DNA from: Winogradskya consettensis
GTDB taxonomy: Bacteria > Actinomycetota > Actinomycetes > Mycobacteriales > Micromonosporaceae
DNA: 64,000 bases
NCBI RefSeq assembly: GCF_018332715.1
Contig: NZ_BOQP01000008.1
Coordinates: forward strand, 186,001-250,000
Direction of reading: 5' to 3'
Within the stretch, counting starts at the first letter, position 1; every line of letters begins with the position of its first letter. The notes beneath the pieces were generated by a model that worked only from the letters and a program-made list of their open reading frames with translations, ran no database searches and had not been told where the DNA came from. The translations under genes and the position numbers were made by a program. This document shows, in pieces, positions 58,283-64,000 of the stretch.

Positions 58283-59658
58283 ACCGCACCCGCCACTGTT
58301 GCCTCCACACCGTGTTTGTCCAGCGTTGCCAGCCATTTCACCAGACCCGCCCGGACGGCGTCGTCCTCGGCCAGCTCCGCCGGGAACACCTCGCGCAGCC
58401 CGAGCAGTGAGTCGACCACTGCCTCGGGGGTCGAGCCGCCGTCGGCCAGGCGGGCGCGGATCCGGCCGGCGAGGGGGTCGTCGAGCAGCAGTGGCCGGCC
58501 GTCGTCCGCGCTGCCCTGGACGAATCTCATCCACGCCGCGACCACGAGCAACGCCCAGGTCGGCACCGCACCGGCGGCCCGGCGGTCCTGGATCGTGTGC
58601 AGGACCCGCTGGGGGAGCTTCTGCGAGCCGTCCATAGCGACCTGCACCGTACGGTGACCCATCGCGGGGTTCGCGAATCGTCCGAGCACCGACTCGCCGT
58701 ACTCCGTCACCGTCACGCCCTCGGGCGGGGTGAGACTCGGGGCGATGTCCTCGGCGATCAGCCGGCTCATCAGCTCGCGCATCCCGGGGATGGCGAGCGC
58801 GTCCGCGATGGTCTCCCGGCCCGCGAGGGCACCCAGGTACGCCAGTGCGGAGTGCACGCCGTTGAGCGATCGCAGTTTCAGGCGCTCCCAGGGGCGGGCG
58901 TCATCGGTCATGACCGCCCCGGCGAGCTCCCACGCGGGACGCCCGCCCGGGAACGCGTCCTCGATGACCCACTGGCGGTAGGGCTCCGCGGAGACCGCCG
59001 CGAGGTCGTCCATGCCGAGGTTGGCTGCCGCCAGGGCCAGCGACTCGGGCGTGGCCGCCGGGACGATGCGGTCGACCATGGTGCCGGGGAAGCTCACCTG
59101 GGCGGCCAGCCACTCCCGGGCGCCCGGATCCACGATCCGCTCCATCACGGCGCGCAGATAGCGGCCGTTCGAGGGCAGGTTGTCACAGGTGACCAACGCG
59201 ATCGGGCCGGCGTCCGCGCGGCACCGCGCGTGGAGGGCGCGAGCGAGGAGGGCTGGAACTGCCGCGCCCTGGGCGTACCCCTTCTCGGTGATGGTGAGGG
59301 TGACCACGCGCACGGCCGCGCTGGCGATCAGGGCGACCACCTCATCCGGCTGGGAGTGAGCGTGCAGCAGGCCGGAGAGCGCGCCCACCACCCGGGTCTC
59401 GCTGCCGTCCGCGGACAGACTGGTGACGCTGAACAGGCCGTCCTGGGCACGCAGGGCATCGAGGACGCCGGTCGAGTGGGGTGCCACGCCGACCGTGCCC
59501 CAGTCGCCGCCGCCCTTCGCCATGGCCTCCTCGGTGTAGACGGCCTGGTGCGCGCGATGGAACGCGCCGAGCCCGAAGTGCACGATCCCGGTCCCGGCGT
59601 CACCCGGCGTGATCAGCGGGCGGGTCGCGTCGGTGAGGGCGGCGAGTCCGAGCCTCAT
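58279..59658 (-). CDS. uxuB: Mannitol dehydrogenase family reductase (fructuronate/tagaturonate type)
   Basis: Polyol-dehydrogenase family enzyme of 459 residues. GIVHFGLGAFHRAHQAVYTE is the N-terminal NAD domain, LVTCDNLPSNGRYLR and FPGTMVDRIVPAAT are conserved, and the catalytic helix reads LKLRSLNGVHSALAYLG. In this operon it should reduce D-fructuronate to D-mannonate or D-tagaturonate to D-altronate. UxuB-like by family; a UxaB role cannot be excluded. It is coupled by 4-base overlaps to both neighbours (59655-59658 and 58279-58282). Confidence 0.88.
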   Translation of the reverse strand: MRLGLAALTDATRPLITPGDAGTGIVHFGLGAFHRAHQAVYTEEAMAKGGGDWGTVGVAPHSTGVLDALRAQDGLFSVTSLSADGSETRVVGALSGLLHAHSQPDEVVALIASAAVRVVTLTITEKGYAQGAAVPALLARALHARCRADAGPIALVTCDNLPSNGRYLRAVMERIVDPGAREWLAAQVSFPGTMVDRIVPAATPESLALAAANLGMDDLAAVSAEPYRQWVIEDAFPGGRPAWELAGAVMTDDARPWERLKLRSLNGVHSALAYLGALAGRETIADALAIPGMRELMSRLIAEDIAPSLTPPEGVTVTEYGESVLGRFANPAMGHRTVQVAMDGSQKLPQRVLHTIQDRRAAGAVPTWALLVVAAWMRFVQGSADDGRPLLLDDPLAGRIRARLADGGSTPEAVVDSLLGLREVFPAELAEDDAVRAGLVKWLATLDKHGVEATVAGAV

Positions 59659-60941
59659 CGCCACACCGGGCCGTCCGGGAAGCCGAACTCGGCGATCGAT
59701 TCCGGTCTCATGGTGGCGCTGTAGCCGGGCTCGGACGGCAGGACGTACTTGCCGTCGTGGGTGCGGACCGGGTCGGTGAAGTGTTCGTGCAGGTGGTCGA
59801 CGTACTCCACCATGCGGCCGTCGAGGCTGGTGCCCACGCGCAGATAGTCGAAGGCGAACAGGTGCTGGACCAGCTCGCACAGGCCGACACCGCCGGCGTG
59901 CGGGCAGACCGGGATGCCGAATTTGGCTGCCAGCAACAGCTCCGCGAGCACCTCGGGGACCCCGCCGACGCGGCAGGCGTCGATCTGCATGACCCGGACG
60001 GCGTCGGCCTGCAGGAGCTGCTTGAAGATGACGCGGTTGGCGGCCACCTCGCCGGTGGCGACCCGGATCGGGGCGACCGCGCGCTGGATCCGGGCGTGGC
60101 CCAGGATGTCGTCGGGGTGGGTGGGCTCCTCGATCCAGTACGGGTCGGCCTCGGCCAGCGCCTCCATCCGGGTGATCGCCTCGTCGACGTCCCAGATCTG
60201 GTTGGCGTCCATCATCAGGACGGCGTCCGGGCCGATCTCCTCGCGGATGATGCGGGCCCGGCGCAGGTCGTCCTCCGGGTCGCCGCCGACCTTCATCTTC
60301 ATCGCGCGCCAGCCCTGCGCGTACGCACTGCGCGCCAGCTCCCGCACCTTGTCGTCGGGATACCCGAGCCACCCGACGCTGGTCGTGTACGACGGGAGCC
60401 CGTCTGCTTCGAGCTCGGCGCGCCGCTCGTCGAGCCCGGTGAGCCCCTTGTCGAGGATCGCGGCCGCGTCCTGAGGCGTGAGCGCGTCGGTGATGTGGTG
60501 GAAGTCGACGCAGCCGATCAGCTTCTCGGTGGGAAGCTCGGCCAGGAAGCGCCACAACGGCTTGCCCGCCTCCTTGGCGTGCAGATCCCAGACGGCGTTG
60601 ACGATCGCCCCGGTCGCCATGTGGATGACGCCCTTCTCCGGCCCCAGCCACCGCAGCTGGACGTCCACGCTGAGCGAACGCGCGAACGCCACCGGATCGG
60701 CCCACAGTTCCTCGAGCGTCCTGCCCTGCACGTGATGAGCGAGGGCGCGCACGGCCGCGCAGGTGAGCTCGTTGCCGCGCCCGTTGGTGAACGTGAACCC
60801 GGCGCCGGTGTGCGGCCCGTCGGTGTGCAGCTCGACGTACGTGGCCGAGTAGTCGCCCTTGTTGATCGAGTCCGAGCCGTCCCCGGCCGCCGCGGTGGGG
60901 AACCGGACGTCGTGCACGTCGACGCTGGTGATTGTCGTCAT
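59655..60941 (-). CDS. L-fuconate dehydratase-like enolase-superfamily enzyme
   Basis: Acid-sugar dehydratase of 428 residues. DGSDSINKGDYSATYVELHTDG is the FucD-type capping loop. The active site is complete: Lys215-x-Lys217, metal ligands Asp245, Glu271, Glu298, and the Asp321/His348 dyad in CPHAGGVG; these match Xanthomonas FucD residues with a constant offset of 3. FucD enzymes act best on L-fuconate but also on L-galactonate and D-altronate. Lying between UxaC and a UxuB-type reductase, with no UxuA or UxaA, it may dehydrate altronate or mannonate here. Coupled by ATGA overlaps. Confidence 0.88.
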   Translation of the reverse strand: MTTITSVDVHDVRFPTAAAGDGSDSINKGDYSATYVELHTDGPHTGAGFTFTNGRGNELTCAAVRALAHHVQGRTLEELWADPVAFARSLSVDVQLRWLGPEKGVIHMATGAIVNAVWDLHAKEAGKPLWRFLAELPTEKLIGCVDFHHITDALTPQDAAAILDKGLTGLDERRAELEADGLPSYTTSVGWLGYPDDKVRELARSAYAQGWRAMKMKVGGDPEDDLRRARIIREEIGPDAVLMMDANQIWDVDEAITRMEALAEADPYWIEEPTHPDDILGHARIQRAVAPIRVATGEVAANRVIFKQLLQADAVRVMQIDACRVGGVPEVLAELLLAAKFGIPVCPHAGGVGLCELVQHLFAFDYLRVGTSLDGRMVEYVDHLHEHFTDPVRTHDGKYVLPSEPGYSATMRPESIAEFGFPDGPVWR

Positions 60942-62389
60942 CGGGACTCCACCTCTTGCGTGGGGGAACGCCGGGCATCCAGGCGGAAGACCCGTTTGGG
61001 CAGATGGTAGGCGAGGTCGGCGATCGTCTCCGCGGCCTCGTCGAAGGGCAGGCGGTCCTGGACGACCAGGGACGCCAGGTACGCCGCGTCGACCCTGCGG
61101 GCGATGTCGTGGCGGACCGGGATCGAGCAGAACGCCCGGGTGTCGTCGACAAAACCGGCCGTGTTGTAGAAGCCTGCGCTGTCCGTGACCGACTCGCGGA
61201 AGCGGCGCAGCCCGTCCGGGGTGTCCAGGAACCACCAGGGGGCGCCGAGGTAGAGCGCCGCGTACCCGCCGGCCAGCGGCGCCAGCTCGCGGCTGAACGC
61301 GGTCTCGTCGAGCGTGTACAGCACGATCCTCAGCCGGGGATCGTTGCCGTGCAGGTCCAGCAGCGGCTGCAGTGCGCGTACGTAATCCGTGGCCTGGGGA
61401 ATGTCGCCCCCGACGTCTCGGCCGTGCGCGGCATGGAGCCACGTGTTGTGGTTGCGGACGGCGCCGGGGTGCAGCTGCAGCACCAGGCCGTCGTCGAGCG
61501 ACATGCGCGCGAACTCGACGAGCATGTGGGCGCGGAACGTCTCCGCGTCGGCCGGCGAGGCCTCCCCGCGCAGGGCCCGGGTGAACAGCTCGTTCGCCTC
61601 GGTCTCGCTCAGGGCGACCGTACGCGCGGTGGGGTGCCCGTGATCCGACGACGTCGCGCCCGCGGCGATGAAGGCCTCGCGCCGGGACCGCAGCGCGGCG
61701 AGGAACCCGGGGAACGTCGCGGTGTCCAGCCCGGTGATCTCCCCGAGCCGCGCGACCTTCCCCGCCCAGCCCGCGAACTCCATGTCCACGACCTCGTCCG
61801 GCCGGAACGTCGTGATCACCCGCCCGCCGGGCCCGCCCCACCCGTCGGCCTCGAGCTTCGCGTGCCGGGCGAGATCGTCGAGCGGTGACTCGGTGGTGGC
61901 CAGCACCTCGATCCCGAACTGCTCGAACAACGCCCGCGGCCGGAACGCGGGCTCGGCGAGCCGCGCCGCGATCGCGTCGTAGACCTCGTCGGCGGTCTCG
62001 GCCCGCAGCGGCGTGTCGATGCCGAACACGGTGGAGAACGTACGCTCCAGCCACAGCCGGGACGGCGTACCCCGGAAGAGATGCCAGTTCGCGGCGAGCA
62101 GCCGCCAGATCGTCCGCCCGTCGGTCTCGACCCCGGCGTCCTCGGCGGACGACGGCACGCCCAGCCGCGCGGGCGTGATGCCCTGGGACAGCAGCATCCT
62201 GGTCACGTAGTGGTCCGGCACGACGAGCAGGCGCGCCGGATCGGGGAACGGCTCGTCGTCGGCCAGGATGCGCGGGTCGACGTGGCCGTGCGGGCAGATC
62301 AGCGGCAGCTCGCGGACCGAGGCGTGCAGCTCGGTGGCGATGTCACGCTGCCGTGGATCAATCGCGAAGACGGGACCGGTCACGATCAC
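60938..62389 (-). CDS. uxaC: Glucuronate/galacturonate isomerase
   Basis: Uronate isomerase of 483 residues (amidohydrolase superfamily) turning D-galacturonate into D-tagaturonate and D-glucuronate into D-fructuronate. Motifs: LICPHGHVDP with the metal His pair, NWHLFRGTPSRLWLE, VLATTESPLDD, RVITTFRPDEVVD, LQLHPGAVRNHN and VDDTRAFCSIPVRHD. GTG 62389 is chosen because it overlaps the preceding stop (GTGA 62386-62389); GTG 62383 is possible. It is the entry step for galacturonate released by the pectate lyases. Confidence 0.94.
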   Translation of the reverse strand: MIVTGPVFAIDPRQRDIATELHASVRELPLICPHGHVDPRILADDEPFPDPARLLVVPDHYVTRMLLSQGITPARLGVPSSAEDAGVETDGRTIWRLLAANWHLFRGTPSRLWLERTFSTVFGIDTPLRAETADEVYDAIAARLAEPAFRPRALFEQFGIEVLATTESPLDDLARHAKLEADGWGGPGGRVITTFRPDEVVDMEFAGWAGKVARLGEITGLDTATFPGFLAALRSRREAFIAAGATSSDHGHPTARTVALSETEANELFTRALRGEASPADAETFRAHMLVEFARMSLDDGLVLQLHPGAVRNHNTWLHAAHGRDVGGDIPQATDYVRALQPLLDLHGNDPRLRIVLYTLDETAFSRELAPLAGGYAALYLGAPWWFLDTPDGLRRFRESVTDSAGFYNTAGFVDDTRAFCSIPVRHDIARRVDAAYLASLVVQDRLPFDEAAETIADLAYHLPKRVFRLDARRSPTQEVESR

Positions 62390-63696
62390 CCCTTTCGAGG
62401 AGCGGGAAGGGAGAGCAGGTCGTCCACCCGGACCGGAGCGCCGGTCCGCAGGGACTCGTTGGCGGCGAGACCGGTGAGCAGCGCGAGTGCTCCGTCCCGG
62501 GCGGTGGCAGAGCGTTCGAGCGGGTCCACGGCGGTGCCGAGCAGTACCGAGGTCATCCGGGAGTCCGCACCCCCGTGGCCGCCCTTCTCGTACGCGGGGA
62601 TGGGCACTTCCACGGGTGGTTCCCAGTACGTCCGCAGTGTGAGCGTTCGCCGTCCCTGTTCGGGGTTCTCGACGACGCCGTGCACCGCCGCGCCCTTGAG
62701 CTCGCCGGCTGCGACGGGGCTGACGTGGTCGCTCTCCACGACCTCGAGCTCGAGCCGGCCCTTGCTGCCGTTGACCATCAGGCGGTAACCCTCCCACGGC
62801 GCGTACGCCGTGAGGTGGTACGTCATCGTGGCGCCGGTGTCGTACTTGACCAGGACCGCCATGTCGTCCTCGATGGTGACGCCGGGGGCGAACACGTTGA
62901 GGTCCCGCTGGTAGCCGTCGTCCTTCTCGGCGTCGAGGTACAGCGCCTGCAGCCGCGGGTTCGCGTCGAGGTGCAGGGCGAACGGGTCGTCCGCGGCGGC
63001 GGGGCTGCCGTGCACCCGGTCGTACGGGCGGGCGTAGCCGTGGCGGGCGCCGTCCGGGCCGTAGAAGAAGAGCTGCCCGGACGCGAACACCGAGACCGGT
63101 GCCGCGCCGAGCCACCAGTTGACCAGGTCGAAGTGGTGACCGGCCTTGTGGACGAGCAGGCCGCCGGAGTGCTCCTTGTCGCGGTGCCAGCGCCGGAAGT
63201 AGTCGGCGCCGTGCCGGACGTCGAGCAGCCATTCGAAGTGCACGGAGCCGATCTCACCGATCGCGCCCGAGGCGAGCAGGGACCGTACCTGTTCGTGCAG
63301 CGGGTTGAAGCGGTAGTTGAACGCGACCGAGACCGTGCCGCCGGTGCGGTCGATCGCATCGAGGATGGCCCGGCAGCCGGCGACGTCGACCGTCATCGGC
63401 TTCTCCGTGATGACGTCGCAGCCCGCCTCGAGGGCGGTCACGATGTGTCCCGCATGGGTGTCGTCCACGCTGGTCACGACGACGGTGTCGACCTTCTCGC
63501 GGGCGAGCAGCTCCGGCAGTGACACATAGCCGGGCACGGGGGAGTGACCCGCCGCGCGCAGCCAGTCGTTGTGGACGTTCATGCGGTGCTGGTTGGGGTC
63601 GCTGATCGCCACCAGGTCGTGCGGTGAGGCGGTGATCGCGGTGACGAACATTTCCGCTCGGGCCCCGGTTCCGATCAGGGCGAAGCGTCGGGGCAT
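62386..63696 (-). CDS. Gfo/Idh/MocA family oxidoreductase
   Basis: First gene of the uronate operon, 436 residues. The Rossmann motif is FALIGTGARAEMFV, the catalytic-Lys motif VITEKPMTVD, and HFEWLLDVRHGADYFRRWHRDKEHSGGLLVHKAGHHFDLVNWWLG is the substrate-domain signature with the conserved His pair. It should oxidise or epimerise a sugar or uronate; the precise reaction is unknown. ATG 63696 has GGAGGAC upstream, and a LacI-type operator lies 13 bases before the start. Confidence 0.88.
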   Translation of the reverse strand: MPRRFALIGTGARAEMFVTAITASPHDLVAISDPNQHRMNVHNDWLRAAGHSPVPGYVSLPELLAREKVDTVVVTSVDDTHAGHIVTALEAGCDVITEKPMTVDVAGCRAILDAIDRTGGTVSVAFNYRFNPLHEQVRSLLASGAIGEIGSVHFEWLLDVRHGADYFRRWHRDKEHSGGLLVHKAGHHFDLVNWWLGAAPVSVFASGQLFFYGPDGARHGYARPYDRVHGSPAAADDPFALHLDANPRLQALYLDAEKDDGYQRDLNVFAPGVTIEDDMAVLVKYDTGATMTYHLTAYAPWEGYRLMVNGSKGRLELEVVESDHVSPVAAGELKGAAVHGVVENPEQGRRTLTLRTYWEPPVEVPIPAYEKGGHGGADSRMTSVLLGTAVDPLERSATARDGALALLTGLAANESLRTGAPVRVDDLLSLPAPRKG

Positions 63697-63708
63697 GTGG
63701 TCCTCCGC

Positions 63709-63722
63709 TACAAACGTTTGCA
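63709..63722. promoter_or_regulatory. LacI-type operator A, uronate operon
   Basis: TACAAACGTTTGCA, a 14-bp palindrome with one mismatched pair and central CG, overlapping the predicted start of the leftward transcript. The same half-site (TGCAA) recurs in operator B, 129 bp away. Confidence 0.7.
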
Positions 63723-63725
63723 GGA

Positions 63726-63755
63726 AAGTTAGACACGTCGATGTGGCTCGGTCAA
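63726..63755 (-). promoter_or_regulatory. Leftward promoter of the uronate operon
   Basis: On the minus strand TTGACC (63755-63750) and TAACTT (63731-63726) with an 18-base spacer; the start would fall in operator A. Confidence 0.5.
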
Positions 63756-63827
63756 CGCTCAATCCCATTTGTCCGTAAATAGACCGGGTGGGAGCGCGTC
63801 CAGTTACGCAGATGAAACAAACTGGCA

Positions 63828-63856
63828 TTGACAGCACTGCAACCGCTTGCATTAAT
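63828..63856 (+). promoter_or_regulatory. Promoter of the divergent LacI gene
   Basis: TTGACA (63828-63833), a 17-base spacer and ATTAAT (63851-63856). Operator B fills the spacer, so the regulator should repress its own gene. Confidence 0.6.
63838..63851. promoter_or_regulatory. LacI-type operator B
   Basis: TGCAACCGCTTGCA, a 14-bp palindrome (one pair mismatched) with central CG between the -35 and -10 boxes of the LacI gene promoter. Confidence 0.7.
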
Positions 63857-63916
63857 GGCTCACACAGTGACGGACGTCACTATGTCGATCATGAATGGAA
63901 CAGGGAGGTGGCGACA

Positions 63917-64000
63917 GTGCCGTCCACCATCCGTGACGTCGCCCGGGCCTCGGGGGTGCACATCTCCACGGTGTCCCGGACCTTCTCCGCCCCGCACCTG
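63917..64000 (+). CDS. LacI-family regulator (3' end outside window)
   Basis: Only the first 28 codons are visible: STIRDVARASGVHISTVSRTFSAPHL is a complete LacI-type helix-turn-helix (TVSRTFS in place of the usual TVSRVLN). GTG 63917 follows GGGAGG by 8 bases; a GTG at 63908 overlaps that site. Its position divergent from the uronate operon, with two matching operators between, makes it the likely uronate repressor (inference). Confidence 0.88.
   Translation, partial: MPSTIRDVARASGVHISTVSRTFSAPHL

Noticed and set aside
1..64000. tRNA, rRNA or a biosynthetic gene cluster
   Set aside because: No cloverleaf or rRNA-like sequence was noticed, and the P450, flavoprotein and SnoaL-like genes are scattered without synthase genes.

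Overview
This is a 64 kb stretch of chromosomal DNA from a high-GC actinomycete. The best guess is Actinoplanes or another Micromonosporaceae: GC-rich third codon positions throughout, many GTG starts, 4-base ATGA/GTGA overlaps inside operons, many LacI- and TetR-type regulators, LPxTG and Tat-type secreted proteins. No rRNA, tRNA, CRISPR array, phage or intact insertion sequence was seen. The genus is inference; no marker gene allows a species call.

Layout. 1-4821: alpha-galactosidase (cut by the window edge) with a three-gene sugar ABC importer. 4876-9876: a carotenoid-desaturase-like oxidoreductase, an LPxTG wall protein with a duplicated domain, a TfoX-like gene, a broken maleylpyruvate isomerase gene, and a TetR/metallo-hydrolase pair. 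9982-13407: a GAF-SpoIIE phosphatase, a STAS protein, and an NsrR-like iron-sulphur repressor divergent from a lipase-like hydrolase. 13377-14096: araD. 14213-16649: an amino-acid ABC importer. 16675-23120: a LacI regulator divergent from GH42 beta-galactosidase and a second sugar ABC importer. 23148-26711: a small gene, a frameshifted membrane gene, a P450 and a voltage-gated-type ion channel. 27004-30558: secreted GH51 and GH43 arabinan enzymes. 30568-36042: assorted hydrolase, SnoaL-like, fructosamine-kinase, DUF6010, GT39 and Pro/Ala-rich membrane genes. 36429-41027: a two-component system and a P-type ATPase. 41024-50166: STAS, a guanidine-III riboswitch with an SMR exporter, TetR/NmrA pair, IS701 remnant, thyX and housekeeping-like genes. 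49412-56381: pectate lyases PL3 and PL1, an AI-2E permease, a Gly-rich GT39 and an arabinanase. 56371-64000: a DUF6807 gene, then a leftward uronate-catabolism operon and a divergent LacI regulator.

How it works together. About a third of the window serves plant-pectin use. Pectate lyases cut the backbone; GH51/GH43 enzymes strip arabinan; GH42 and GH36 take galactosides after ABC uptake; AraD and the uronate operon (UxaC, UxuB-like reductase, enolase-superfamily dehydratase, two Gfo/Idh oxidoreductases) channel the products to central metabolism. The non-coding DNA supports this. Three LacI-type operator classes can be read: an 18-bp palindrome before GH42, a 14-mer shared exactly by araD and GH51, and a TGCAA-type palindrome in both promoters of the uronate operon/LacI intergenic region, with a related site before pectate lyase.

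Other clear regulatory elements are a 19-bp-spacer MerR-type promoter that appears to make a leaderless message, an NsrR-box candidate, paired GGAAC-N3-GTTCC sites and the guanidine riboswitch. Four genes are broken: a truncation, two single frameshifts and one transposase remnant.
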